Origin: Conidiobolus coronatus NRRL 28638
Lineage: Eukaryota; Entomophthoromycota; Entomophthoromycetes; Entomophthorales; Conidiobolaceae
NCBI GenBank assembly: GCA_001566745.1
Contig: KQ964440.1
Span: 149,901-213,900 of the forward strand
Direction: 5' to 3'
Length of the DNA stretch: 64,000 nucleotides
The notes under the pieces are model-generated. The model saw only the letters and a program-made list of their open reading frames with translations, had not been told where the DNA came from and did not search any database. The position numbers and the translations under genes are program-made. Within the stretch, counting starts at the first letter, position 1. Each line of letters begins with the position of its first letter. Shown here piece by piece: positions 1-9,806 of this stretch.

Positions 1-317
1 TACATCGTTGAATACGGCAGCTTGGCATGCGTAGTTGGGGTCTGAAGGGTCCGAAGCGGACCAGTAACTTCTATCGAAGGCAAAAGTCTTAGGTGCATTA
101 TCCTCTTACCCATTTAATTACAGTAGCCAATAGCTACAAATTGAAGTGTTCTTTAGTTATTAAATGATAATACAAAAAGTACTAGTGTACTGCAATTGGG
201 TATATCATAACCTTAATATTTTCCATTATACCAGGCTGCCAGAGTAGGTGCGACCTTACGAGTTCTATCAGCTTTAAACAAGGCTTAATCGGAGTCAACA
301 AGTTAAATATTAGGTTT

Positions 318-582
318 AATTAATGAAGTGGAAGAATGGTTCTTGAATCTATGATAACAAAGATATACCGATTACCCGCAGCAGTGGTTGGTAGCGGACC
401 TAGAAAATCTACCCCTATTTTTCAAAAATGTAATTGGCAGGGATTGTGTACAATTTCCGAGCTTGAGCTTTGCCTTGGTTTTGTTGACAAACTGGGCATC
501 TGGAAACTACAAGGGCGGCGGTATCCAGTTGATTAGGCCAGTAGTAGTTTTTTCGTAGAATTTCTGTAAGTTTTTCGAACCT
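318..582 (-). mobile_element. Ty3/gypsy-type retrotransposon integrase relic
   Basis: The reverse strand reads through the zinc-binding module of a retroviral-type integrase (a YYWP block followed by CPVC) and into the start of the catalytic core (DFLGPLPTT, then the FVIID block that carries the first catalytic aspartate region). One single-base frame change separates the zinc module from the core, near an A-rich run. The rest of pol, the gag gene and LTRs were not found. It is therefore a truncated, dead copy. Family placement rests on the order CPVC, short linker, DFxGPLP, which is characteristic of Ty3/gypsy integrases. Confidence 0.7.
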
Positions 583-775
583 GTGCCCGCTGATATATTG
601 AAATTAAGAATTTGGATGGAGAAGTTAGCCCTATAAAAAATAATTAAATATAATTAAACTTACGTAATACCTCAAAATGAGTACACCAGGCCAAAAAAAG
701 AGAAAACTTCGATATAATGTTGACTACTAAGCCTATTATTTGAGCACCAAATAGGTAGGTTAAAGGAGAAGGTTT

Positions 776-1018
776 ATGAAAGATTCCAACGATACCAACA
801 TTATATCTAATAATTATAATAGTACTGTATATGGATTCATGACTATAGGAGATAGTTGGCAGATGGTAATATATGATGGCAAGCAATTTCAAAAGTCAGA
901 AGAGTTTAAAGTAATGTTTGGGACAATGGAACAAGACAAAGAACGTTGGATGAAAGATTTCTCAATAATAGTAGACTGTATATATTATGCTTTAAGTCAA
1001 CAAACAAAGTCAATATAG
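776..1018 (+). CDS. Small hypothetical protein, possibly a C-terminal fragment
   Basis: An 80-codon frame begins with ATG and contains a compact block: [14 protein letters not shown] near residues 25-38, then [20 protein letters not shown] near the C-terminus. The alternation of beta-like and helical segments looks like the end of a larger globular protein rather than random translation. I do not recognise the family. Nothing upstream continues it convincingly, so it may be the surviving C-terminal part of a longer gene. It sits between a dead retrotransposon and an isoleucyl-tRNA synthetase relic, so loss of function is likely. Confidence 0.35.
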   Translation: MKDSNDTNIISNNYNSTVYGFMTIGDSWQMVIYDGKQFQKSEEFKVMFGTMEQDKERWMKDFSIIVDCIYYALSQQTKSI

Positions 1019-1156
1019 TTCAATACATGGGTTTACAATAAAACTACAGAATCTAACTTCCTCAAAGGAAAGTTGCCGGCATATCACCTTTAGAGGCCTA
1101 ATGAAAATATGTACGTTTTTAGTATATTGTGCCTGTGTATCCAGCGGTCCATGATA

Positions 1157-1807
1157 TTGGATGACTTCCTTAATACCTTCTTCCTTGAAACGTAATGTTT
1201 CAGCACGGACTACGGGAGAGTTAGCCAAGAACAATCTAAGAGCATCAGAACCATAGTTGTTGATGACTTTAAGAGTATCAAGGTAATTCTTCAAACGCTT
1301 ACTCATCTTCTTACCATCACTAGCTAAGACCATACCGTTAACAATCAAGTTCTTGAATGGAGGCTCGTCGAATAAGTGAGTAGAAATAACAAGAAGGGTA
1401 TAGAACCAGCCTCTAGTTTGATCTAAGCCTTCAGCAACGAAATCAGCAGCTACAGAGTAGCTTTAAAGATTTCCCTGGAAATCAGCAGGGAAACTAGCCT
1501 TGAATTTGGCTTCTTTTTCGAAAGAATAATGTTGTTGAGCATAAGGCATACTAGCAGATTCATTAACGGGGCAAGGTAAGAAACCATCTGATTCAATAAT
1601 TCCATTAGCAATACAAGCTCTGTAATCGTCTTCACCAAAAGCAGGAGCTTGGAGGACAATACCAGTACCGTTTTCGTCGGAAACGTAGTCATCAGCAATA
1701 ACTCTCCAAGCACTGTGCCCAAGTTGGGGGTTGAAGTAGTCGAAAAGAGGGACGTTTTTCAATCCAACGAGATTAGCACCAGGAATCTTTTCGAGAACTT
1801 GGAACAA
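1157..1807 (-). pseudogene. Isoleucyl-tRNA synthetase relic (cytosolic type)
   Basis: Reading from 1807 downward, the reverse strand first encodes part of the CP1 editing domain (GTGIVLQAPAFGEDDYRA), then SMPYAQQHY and FPADF, then the block [19 protein letters not shown], and finally the KMSKR signature ([14 protein letters not shown]) with [12 protein letters not shown]. The order is that of eukaryotic IleRS. The central catalytic stretch of roughly 200 residues is missing: the sequence jumps from CPVNES directly to ASMPYAQ, a join across similar E-S words. A few bases further on, the GCTGATTTC word is duplicated and a stop interrupts the frame. The N-terminal HIGH region and the anticodon-binding domain are absent. 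It cannot make a working enzyme. Confidence 0.85.
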
Positions 1808-1886
1808 TAATGGGAGAGCAAAAAACCATCAGGCACTTAGCTATACTACTTGATAGTCAAGGTATTAATGAAATGATAGAGAAATA

Positions 1887-2057
1887 TTAAATAGTGAAAC
1901 TGTGGAGGAATTCTGGGAAAAGTATAATAGCTACTACCTCATAAATCCCCCAGAACCAGGCTATCTGTCAAGTAAGCATTTCTTTAGTACTCTACGCTGT
2001 GTTACAGATCGGTTTATGGAATATGGAGAAGCAACAAAAGAAATAAAAAGGAGATGA
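1887..2057 (+). pseudogene. Possible bunyavirus L-like relic (short)
   Basis: A 56-codon open segment ending in TGA contains ETVEEFWEKYNSYYLINPP. This lines up by eye with residues around 1565 to 1585 of the large L-like protein in this window (EDVKSFWDEHKSYNFIKP), the segment that follows the polymerase motifs. The following residues show only weak agreement. The upstream frame is broken by a stop. If real, this is a fragment of a different L lineage from the intact copy. The match is short, so the call is tentative. Confidence 0.4.
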
Positions 2058-2074
2058 CGGTGGGCTTACACGAA

Positions 2075-2113
2075 GGTGAATACCCTAGGTGAATACCCTA
2101 GGTGAATACCCTA
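2075..2113. repeat. Perfect 3 x 13-bp tandem repeat
   Basis: The unit GGTGAATACCCTA occurs three times head to tail without mismatch and ends where AATCGC begins. It lies immediately downstream of the short L-like relic. No coding frame depends on it, and it looks like a simple minisatellite. Confidence 0.9.
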
Positions 2114-3059
2114 AATCGCACAGATAAAACACCCTGCCAATCAAAGAGAATTTGTAAGTCAAATTCTATCAACAAGCACACCATCTACTGGCCCTAACAT
2201 CCTTTGCACAAGGAGATCTTCAATCTTAAGTTTCGGGGCTTTTCATCAAGAATGGGGTAAATCGAAATACAGTCTATAGAGCACATCTTTATTCTTCGTT
2301 AAGATTGCCGGTGTGGACCTGGTAGAGACATACATTCAATTTCAGACTTTAGACTCTTGTGGGTAAGTTAACCCTTGTCGGTTTAAGTAGTTGTTTCATG
2401 AAACAGAGCTTTAACACAACCACAGCCGCTTAACAGAGTGATTTGGGCAACAGTAGTACCTGCGAACAGCGCATAGGCCTTAGGCTTACCAATAGAAAAA
2501 TTCAACATTAACTCAGTACCAGCATAAACGACGCGAGAGCGCATCCAAGAACGCTATTACTCTTCGATAGGGAAGACTACATATTTAGCAGCAAATTGGG
2601 GCAAACCCTTGGTCAATAAAAGATAAGGACGACCCAAGGTTTAACAAGTTATAAGGTATTTTTACCTTCTATAACCATGACTACGCTGTTAGATTGGCAA
2701 AGATGCTCCTGTTAGTAATCTCAGGCTAGGCATCTCCGCTGCAGGTGTTACAGCGTTCGGTCCGGTGCCTCTCTTTACTATGAGTATTAGCGCTGAGGGG
2801 GTATCCAAACCTCTGGCTGAGGAATTAATCTTCTAATGGTATCGATGGAGTTAACAAAGCAAATGGTTCTACCAGGATAGTGCAATAATAAGTAATAAAG
2901 GTATAAGAATTTATCTGCCAATAGACAGTCGATTCTAGATTCAACTAGCTTAGAGGCTAAGCCTAGGCTAAGCCTTGGTCCTCTTTAGATTTTCTATCCT
3001 TTTAACAGCTTCAGATTTAGCTATTGAAGGGGGTAATTTTACTGAAAAAAAATAAAAGT
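2114..3059. other. Stretch without a recognisable gene
   Basis: No gene could be supported. Two short stretches look like decayed coding sequence: the reverse strand around 2400-2640 (contains GTELMLNFSIGKPKAY) and the forward strand around 2690-2835 (contains LRLGISAAGVTAFGPVPL). I do not recognise either family. Both end in stops or frame changes. Confidence 0.4.
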
Positions 3060-3640
3060 TTGCCTACTGGCAGCCTTTGGTATATTGTCAATTTGTTTGT
3101 CCAATTGGGCAGTAATTGTTGAACTTCCTTAAATCTGCCCGTTTCTAGCATTCTATCAGCTTCGTCAAATACCAAGAACTCCACTTGTCTAATTAACTAA
3201 ATCCCAAGGACGTCCCGGTGTAGCTACTAAAATGTGAGGGATCTTTTTTAGTACTCTGTTCTGCTTTTGAACACTTAAACCGCCTACAATAGTCCCTCAA
3301 TAAAAATTGGGATATACTTGCCGATTTGCTTTAAATCTTGGGTAATTTGTAAAGCTAATTCACGTGTAGGGGCTAAAATTAAACCGTATACCTTTTTACA
3401 CTCGGCGTCTGTTAAATCAACTTCGACAATTCTTTGTAGTATGGGCAGGCCAAATGTCAATGTTTTTTCTGAACCCTAATAATTATTGTTAGCACTAATA
3501 AACATGGTTTAATAGGGTATCCTTTTGAATTTGTGTTGGTGTGAAGAATCTAGGTTTGTATAAGCTTTTCATTATATTATCGTGGAGTTCGTAGTGAATC
3601 CAATCCCCTAACTTGTCTATTGTAAGAGGTTAAAATTTAT
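3060..3640 (-). pseudogene. DEAD-box RNA helicase relic, MAK5/DDX24 type
   Basis: From 3640 downward the reverse strand shows the Q-motif (FFTPTQIQKDTL), a degraded Walker A ([14 protein letters not shown]), motif Ia ([14 protein letters not shown]), the GLSVQKQ segment, motif Ib ([14 protein letters not shown]) and motif II (FLVFDEADRMLE). The GLSVQKQ plus ATPGRxW pattern fits the MAK5/DDX24 branch, which acts in 60S ribosome biogenesis. Frame changes and stops interrupt it near 3280 and 3195, the Walker A lysine context is altered, and the second RecA domain is absent. It is a broken 5' half only. Confidence 0.8.
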
Positions 3641-3718
3641 TTGTTATATAGTAATATTATTAAAGTATAACACCTTTGATTTCTTCAAGTTCTTCTCCAT
3701 CCTCGACAAAATCGTCAA

Positions 3719-3905
3719 CATGGATAAAGCGCTCCATTTTTGGGATTGGGTTACTAATGTCAATAATACCCACTATTTGATTGGAAAGGAATCTCTTCTC
3801 CAAACTCTCTTCCCAATGCCGTATTCCCTTGTGTAGGTGGTGGCTCTAATGCCATTGGTATGTTCCATCCATTCGTACCCGATTCAGAAGGCCAGAGGAG
3901 AGGAC
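3719..3905 (+). pseudogene. Tryptophan synthase beta-domain relic (TRP5 type)
   Basis: The forward strand encodes [16 protein letters not shown] followed at once by KESLLQTL, and then, in a shifted frame, [20 protein letters not shown], which is the phosphate-binding glycine-rich loop of the PLP enzyme tryptophan synthase beta. In the family about 30 residues normally separate HYLIG from the VIGKE block, so an internal deletion joined two IG words. With the frameshift and the loss of both ends it is clearly dead. Confidence 0.75.
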
Positions 3906-3976
3906 GTTAAAATTACTCAAAAGTGTAAACTATTCTATATTAATTAAAATCTGTTTATTGTTGATATCTGGGCAAT

Positions 3977-4903
3977 TTACTTGTCTTGTCTCCAACTTCC
4001 ATAGTAATGATGTTTAATAAATTGCATCTGGTTATCAGTGGATGTAGCGCAATAACTATCTTTATCGGGTGAGAATACTTTGACTGGCGCAATGCATACA
4101 TCACCTATCTTGTAGAGATTACCACATGGGGCATCTTCGTACATATTAGTACCATGTTTCTTTTCAATGTATTCTTTGATAGAATCACCCCAAACACCTG
4201 GACCGGTTATTCTCAATACATCAACATCTGTAATTTTATCTTTACCAGTTTTCAAAAATTCTTCTAATCTACTGATTACATTCTCTATGACTGTTTTAAA
4301 TACAGGGTGGCCTTGAGTAGAGTAAAATGACCATTGATTAACACCGAAGTGAGGCTCCCATTGTAAAAGACCAGTTTCAGATTCACGATCGTCATTTTCA
4401 ACACCACCAATGAATTTGCATCCTAAATTCATTAATCGAATTATATCCTTTGTTTTAACCAATTCTACATCCGAATCAGCATAGATACCACCGTATTCTT
4501 TAACAATCATATAGCGGAATATATCAAACAATAATACCTTGTTTAATTTCTTGACTCTTTCGATATCGATATTTGACATCTTTTTAATAAAGTTATATAC
4601 AGTTTCATCGTCAAGAACTCTATGTTCCCAATTTTCAAAGTTTTTCCAAGAGTCCATCCATTCACGTTGATTAGAGTCTATCTGAGGTTTTGAAGTTTGC
4701 CAAATAGTTTTGTTGATCTTGATACTGTGATCTAATGGCAAAAACTTTACATCCCATTTTTTTTCAGTTATTTTAGATTGTTTCGGAGATGAAATATGCA
4801 AACTTAATGTTAAAATCAAAACAAATGCTAAAATAATACATATGATTATTTTTATATTTTGATATAAAAACCGAAAAAAGTTATTCATCTTATATCTTTC
4901 CAT
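3977..4903 (-). CDS. GT32 family glycosyltransferase, OCH1-like
   Basis: This 308-residue protein is predicted to be a type II Golgi membrane enzyme that transfers a sugar, probably mannose, onto glycoproteins. A short basic cytoplasmic tail is followed by one hydrophobic anchor at about residues 17-36. The catalytic domain then carries the conserved IPKxIWQT-like start (KTIWQTSKP, residues 65-73) and the hallmark FRYMIVKEYGGIYADSDVE at 129-147, with the metal-binding DxD at D143-D145. The length fits the OCH1/initiation-specific mannosyltransferase family, somewhat short of yeast Och1. The start codon is ATG; a second ATG at residue 6 is possible. It is intact although flanked by relics. Exact linkage specificity cannot be read from sequence. 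Confidence 0.85.
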   Translation of the reverse strand: MERYKMNNFFRFLYQNIKIIICIILAFVLILTLSLHISSPKQSKITEKKWDVKFLPLDHSIKINKTIWQTSKPQIDSNQREWMDSWKNFENWEHRVLDDETVYNFIKKMSNIDIERVKKLNKVLLFDIFRYMIVKEYGGIYADSDVELVKTKDIIRLMNLGCKFIGGVENDDRESETGLLQWEPHFGVNQWSFYSTQGHPVFKTVIENVISRLEEFLKTGKDKITDVDVLRITGPGVWGDSIKEYIEKKHGTNMYEDAPCGNLYKIGDVCIAPVKVFSPDKDSYCATSTDNQMQFIKHHYYGSWRQDK

Positions 4904-5164
4904 GTTTGAATATTATGTTGCTATATTCTTAAATTAGTTTAAAATTCCAAAATGTTTCTATTAATAGAAGGCAAACTGAACCAATATTATTAAATAAGAA
5001 TAGCAAAGTATACCAATCTATAGCAATCTATAAGTAATAATTTATAGTTTGATCTCTATAAACAATATGATTCAAAGTTTTATAAAAATAATCAGTTAAT
5101 AATAAAAAAAGTGGAAAAGAAAGGGTAGATGATTTGTAGGTATTAAATATAGAAAAATAGAGTG

Positions 5165-5600
5165 TGGGGCATTATCTCTGGGGTTCCCAACCGTGTGATA
5201 GGCCCCATCATTGGGCCAATTGCCCGTACAACAAATTTGGGTACTATCATTTTCGGGAATGGATACTTGTTACCATAGCTCTTAATATATTGGCAATATC
5301 GAGTAACTTGATTGAATCAGCTACAATGATATAACGCCCTGTAGCTTTCGGATCAAAAACCCGCTAAAACATGGGCACGGGCCACATCACGCACATCTAC
5401 GGCAGCACTGATCAGATCAGGCACGCCTGATTTAAGACAACCATCTCCCAACGATTTTGTTTCTTTTGAATACTCCGCGCTTCTCGCTCGGCAGCGACTT
5501 TTGAGTAATTATAAGGGTTATGAGTAACCGAGCTACTTTCATTCCAGTGTGTTTCATTGAACATATGACCTGGTAAATCTTTAGCATCAAAGATTTTTAT
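5165..5600 (-). pseudogene. NAD-dependent epimerase/reductase relic (extended SDR)
   Basis: The reverse strand reads HWNESSSVTHNPYNYSKVAAE, the YxxxK active-site region of cinnamoyl-CoA/dihydroflavonol reductase-like enzymes, then QNRWEMVVLN, then in other frames AAVDVRDVARAHVLAG and VPKFVVRAIGPMMG. The order matches the C-terminal two thirds of such enzymes. At least two frame changes occur (near 5370 and 5350) and the NAD-binding Rossmann start is missing. Its upstream end abuts the 3' end of the CobW-like gene on the same strand, so the missing N-terminus was replaced by that gene's tail. Confidence 0.75.
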
Positions 5601-6654
5601 GCGTTGGGTAATAATTAACGAAATCTGTGGTATTTTCTTCCATATACAGTACTTTGGAAAATAAGCTAACGTATCTTTCAATGTAATTACCCATTACAGT
5701 GAGCTCAACAAACTTGTCTACCGGTGTGTCCACTTCAAACCACCGCCATCTTCCAAAGGCCCAGTTTAATATTTGAGTTTTGGTTGGATCTTCTTTAAAG
5801 TGGACGACTCCTTTTACTCTATAAATATCTTCAGGGCTTAGTGTCTTTAAAAGCGTTTCCCATTCATCTTTTGTGAATAAGTTCCACATGTTTGACTTTT
5901 GGATGTCAATTTGAATGATATCAACTTCATTATTTTGATGGCTTTTATCATAATTTTCGTCTCCCCCACAGAATTTATTATAGGAATATATTTTTCTCCG
6001 GTCCGATAGAGGCTTTATCTTAAATAGGGTGGTATCCAACCCAAAAATAAGCTCAAAATCAAGAGGTTTGTCCTTATAGCAGAGAACTCTTGGTGTATCA
6101 GGATTTAACTCGGCTACATGATCTATTACTAGATCTAGTTGTCTCTCATTTACCAGCTCTACTTTGTTCAAAAGCAACAGATCGGAGTACTGAGCCTGTA
6201 GCTTGGCGGTATAGCTGGTATCTTCATAGCCTTTGAAATTTTTGCAATCCACAACTGTGATGATGGAGTCTAATTTAAAACCTTTAGGCTCTAATTCTCT
6301 AATTTGCCAAGCAATGGGGGCTGGAAAAGCCGAACCACTAGTCTCGATAATAATCCTATCAGGCTGATAGAGCTCTTCAATTTCTAACAGAGCATTCTTC
6401 ATTTGTCCTACCAAAACGCAACACAAGCAGCCATTCAACATTTCTTTAACGGCCATATGCTCAGCCCTAGTACCCCTCCGCTCGCTATCGCGCCTACTCA
6501 ATTGCTCAAAAAGTTTACTGTCAATCGCATTATCTCCGAATTCGTTTTTTAAAATAGCAATCTTATAATCGTTAGGAATACTAGGAATCAAATTTAGAAT
6601 TATTGAAGTTTTGCCAGACCCTAAAAAACCTGTAAAAACTGTTATTTCTACCAT
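5587..6654 (-). CDS. CobW/G3E GTPase, ZNG1-type metallochaperone
   Basis: This 355-residue protein belongs to the COG0523 branch of G3E GTPases, which deliver zinc or other metals to client enzymes. Visible features are the Walker A loop GFLGSGKT (9-16), the metal-binding CLCC motif (C76, C78, C79), the switch segment IIIETSGSAFPAPI (101-114), the VVDCKNF block and a C-terminal CobW domain ending in WAFGRWRWF. The guanine-specificity motif reads NKVE (163-166) rather than the usual NKxD, a conservative change. An arginine-rich insertion (RRDSERRGTRAE, about 54-65) precedes the CLCC motif. Start is ATG, with no competitor upstream. Length fits eukaryotic ZNG1. Substrate metal is inferred only from the family. 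Confidence 0.85.
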   Translation of the reverse strand: MVEITVFTGFLGSGKTSIILNLIPSIPNDYKIAILKNEFGDNAIDSKLFEQLSRRDSERRGTRAEHMAVKEMLNGCLCCVLVGQMKNALLEIEELYQPDRIIIETSGSAFPAPIAWQIRELEPKGFKLDSIITVVDCKNFKGYEDTSYTAKLQAQYSDLLLLNKVELVNERQLDLVIDHVAELNPDTPRVLCYKDKPLDFELIFGLDTTLFKIKPLSDRRKIYSYNKFCGGDENYDKSHQNNEVDIIQIDIQKSNMWNLFTKDEWETLLKTLSPEDIYRVKGVVHFKEDPTKTQILNWAFGRWRWFEVDTPVDKFVELTVMGNYIERYVSLFSKVLYMEENTTDFVNYYPTHKNL

Positions 6655-7934
6655 TATTATTAGTTATTAATAATTATTTTATTAATTTAATTGAGATAAA
6701 TCGGAAGAAGTTTCGCTCTTTGCCTTATTTTCCAAATATGTCAGAATCTGGTGGTTCGAATCCTTAAGTTTAATTTTTTATAAATACTTCTTCCGTTACT
6801 ACAAAGACTTAATTACCCATTAAAAAAAGATATCATTTCTATTGCCTTGGTTTGTTCTACCAAATTATTTAAGAATATCACTCAAGTGGGTCAACAGTTT
6901 CGAAGTGATAATGTTCGTGGCAGAGGCATCGACATTCTTCTGCTTCCTGAAACTAGGCTTAGTCCCCACGGAACTGCTTACGCGCTGTTTTGGGGCCAAT
7001 CTTGAGCAGGTATTGAATGAACACATCGGACATGGCTTTGTTTTGCAGCATATACGAAAGCAGAGTTCTCGTTGCAAGAGCGCTGACACTTAATAATTCT
7101 TCATAGCCATCAACGCAAGCCCAACGCAAGCCTAATCCTATTTCTAACACCACTGTCTCCACCACCCCACCAATTCATCTGTATGTTAACATTCATTCTC
7201 TCAGCGTTCATACTTTGGCAAGGTTCAGTGTACAGGACATTCTTAGCTCGAGATAGCAAAGCATTGGGAATATCATCACTCGTTATCCTAATATCAGGAG
7301 AGTAATAATCATTAAATTATTGATCTTATATACAAGCTGATTTCTAGGAAATCATAAGTGCAGCACTTTTCCTGAAATCATCTTTTGACACATCATTGGA
7401 CGATAAGTAAAAAATATGAGGTATGGAGCTGAGTATAATGAAACCTAGGTATTTTAGTGGTTTACTTTTTAAAAACATTTACTACAATGTGAAGGTTACT
7501 TCCTTGAAACGTATTTCCCGCAGCAATTAAAATAACAGCTATCAAACCTGGTATGGTAGAAACTAAATTCTCTATATTTAAATTCGATGGTGTTAAATCA
7601 AACCTTTAACTGCTGAAACAGTTATCTTCGCTGCTAGTAGACCAAACCATCTTGATATTTCTGATATCACAATCTCCCCCAAAGGTCAAGCCTCACCCAC
7701 TTTAGTTCAGCGCGGGTCTTGTTCTATTTTGCTTTTAGCATTTAAATACATTTTCTATTATTCTAATTTACATATAGCAGCACATTATACTAAAAGTAGG
7801 TAAGGTTTGACTTAGATCTAGGCGTGTTTACAATCAAGAGCAAAAAAAGAAAAGCCGTTGTGGCTTCTACAGAATTTAATCAACACTAAATCTTTGACTC
7901 AACCAGTTTTTATGAAATGAAAACTCACGGAACT
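6655..7934. other. Stretch without a recognisable intact gene
   Basis: About 1.3 kb between the CobW-like gene and FAD1. The reverse strand from about 7290 to 6865 is unusually open, with segments such as ALLSRAKNVLYTEPCQSMN and NKAMSDVFIQYLLKIGPKTA in two frames. It is probably a decayed coding region, but I do not recognise the family. The remainder is AT-rich and shows no gene. Confidence 0.4.
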
Positions 7935-8648
7935 TTAAATTCTTCCACATCGTTCTGACGAATCATCTTTTAAAAGGTAAGCGGGGCTATAGCCAGAAGG
8001 AGAGTTCTCATTGATTAGTAAAGGATTAGGATGTGTATTGTTTTTATCGCCTAGGGAAGTGTAGCCTTTGTCATATAGACTACAGTATGGAACTTTAAAC
8101 AACAACAAAAAATCCCAAATAGCATTATAAGACCAGTCTAAAATAGGGTGTACCCTCATGCATTCTGGCCACCCTTCTGACGTTACACAAAAGTCAGACA
8201 AGAGATGTCCGTAAGGATCAGTCTTTCTTGTTCCGATCAATATAGCTTTAATATACGAATGTGAATTTAGAAATTGAAGCAAACCTACTTTCATAGGACC
8301 AGAAACTTTGACTAGATCGATATTATAGTTGATCCTACATTCTTCAACAAATTCATCTATCTCGCTAAAGGAGTTAGAGTTGACGATATATAAAGCAGGA
8401 ATTTTCTTTAAATCTAATCCTGGTTTAATGCGGTTTCTCCTAAGCAAGCATATTGAATAAAGAGCTAGTATTACAGTGCAGTCTTTTCCCCCGTTAAAGC
8501 TAAAAGCGAGCCCGTCCCCATACCTGTCGATAGCTTCATCAATAATTCTAATAGCCTCTTGCAATTTTATTGATAATTCTGACTGCTGTACTAAAATTAA
8601 ACAGAGCAGGTTGATATGATTAGTGCAAATAGTCTTGATATTCTTCAT
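7935..8648 (-). CDS. FAD1: FAD synthase (FMN adenylyltransferase)
   Basis: This 237-residue protein matches eukaryotic FAD synthases of the PAPS-reductase-like fold, which transfer AMP from ATP to FMN. Visible are the pyrophosphate-binding loop SFNGGKDCT (50-58), the GTRKTDPYG block, the long signature EGWPECMRVHPILDWSYNA with IWDFLLLFKVPYCSLYDKGY, then TSLGDKNNTHPNPLL and a C-terminal ERCGR. All expected catalytic blocks are present in one frame. It is shorter than yeast Fad1 (about 300 residues), mainly because the N-terminus is brief. The chosen start is the first ATG. It stands alone between two relic-bearing gaps and appears intact. Confidence 0.9.
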   Translation of the reverse strand: MKNIKTICTNHINLLCLILVQQSELSIKLQEAIRIIDEAIDRYGDGLAFSFNGGKDCTVILALYSICLLRRNRIKPGLDLKKIPALYIVNSNSFSEIDEFVEECRINYNIDLVKVSGPMKVGLLQFLNSHSYIKAILIGTRKTDPYGHLLSDFCVTSEGWPECMRVHPILDWSYNAIWDFLLLFKVPYCSLYDKGYTSLGDKNNTHPNPLLINENSPSGYSPAYLLKDDSSERCGRI

Positions 8649-8722
8649 ATTAAGATATATATTATATTAGATTTTTTAATTAAATGGATGTTGATTTCAG
8701 CAGCATATTTAAACATTTGATG

Positions 8723-8863
8723 CCGTCGATATATTAGGGCGATTCTATGACCCAGATGCAGGAAATTCGTCCAAACAGTGTGGTGCGGGACAAGAAGAAT
8801 TAATACTGCTGGGCGATAATCATGATATCTCTGTGAAAGTATTACAACTTGGAGGTTAAGTGT
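8723..8863 (+). pseudogene. Possible ABC transporter ATPase fragment
   Basis: A short forward frame reads AVDILGRFYDPDAGN and then EELILLGDNHDISVKVLQLG before a stop. The RFYDPDAG word, followed by a G-hydrophobic-L-G-xxDI segment, is typical of the stretch after Walker A in ABCB-type ATPase domains. The Walker A itself and the signature motif are not seen. It is too short for certainty. Confidence 0.35.
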
Positions 8864-9806
8864 GGGCGCTAGAGTAAGAGAGATACGTATTTTTGATTAA
8901 ATAAGATGAGGTAGTAGAGCACAGTGTGCATATATTTCTTATCGGTATAGCGACGGCCGGTATAGGTAAATGATACACATTTAATTGCATTGTCGCTCTG
9001 ATAAAAATATCTTTACCCCTGTGACACGATTGGAAAGTTCACAGGTAAATAACCAATACAACTCATAAACTGTGTTAAAAGAGTCAACATGATAGGTGCA
9101 ATATAAAATGATACAAGAAGTATCCCACCTCAACGATGACAAACATGGCTTAGGTTCTTTCAAAGCTAGAGTTTTAGCACTTTACAATGTAACGTGACAT
9201 TTCACTAAATAACTTACCTGAAATCAATTGGTACAAGACCAACAAAACCATATGCATCTCCTTATATTTCTTTGAATAGTTGTCAGGAAGAACCACCTTG
9301 TTAAGAATCAAGTAACCGCGGTAGTGTCAAGAGCTTTTTCAAGCTCACCGGTAGTTAGATTTTATCGAGCAGGTAATAGACTTTCCAAGCATTAAACCGA
9401 AATAGCGAAGATTTGCAGAGTGGGTATCCCAATATAATTTCATTTCTATTGGTATGCTTGCAAAAACTATTATGGGGGGATAGTAAATGTTAATGATTTC
9501 AGCTATACTAGGCCAGAACATAGAGCTAAAGATATAAACTATCAGTTAAATAACGAACAGCAAATAGCATTTGATAAATAATCAAAAGATTAAATCAATA
9601 TTCACTCGCTCTACTAGACGGGGAAACTGAATCTAGAAAACCTGAAGTATATCTTTCTGTAATCAGAAAATTACTCAAAAAAATTACAGGGTGAATTCTT
9701 ATATGCAACAAAGTTGCAGGGTATAGGGGGAATACAATTTGTTCATAAAAGTCTAAAATTTAAAAAATTAAATGTTCCTAAAATAAAATAAAATAAAAAA
9801 CCTACT
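8864..9806. other. Upstream flank of the viral element; no gene found
   Basis: No gene could be supported. Around 9510-9580 a short frame contains INYQLNNEQQIAFD, which recalls the first motif of PIF1/Helitron helicases but has no P-loop after it. The last 35 bases before the viral ATG are a run of A-rich repeats (AAATAAAATAAAATAAAAAA). Confidence 0.4.

Noticed and set aside
336..536. 66-codon forward frame with ATG
   Set aside because: It lies antisense to the Ty3/gypsy integrase relic, which has recognisable motifs; the forward reading does not.
6753..6763. GGTTCGAATCC, a perfect tRNA B-box word
   Set aside because: The flanking bases do not form a T-stem, no A-box lies at the right distance and no acceptor stem can be drawn, so no tRNA gene is called.
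9510..9580. Possible Helitron/PIF1 helicase first motif (LNNEQQIAFD)
   Set aside because: No P-loop or any later helicase motif follows, and the match is too short to call.
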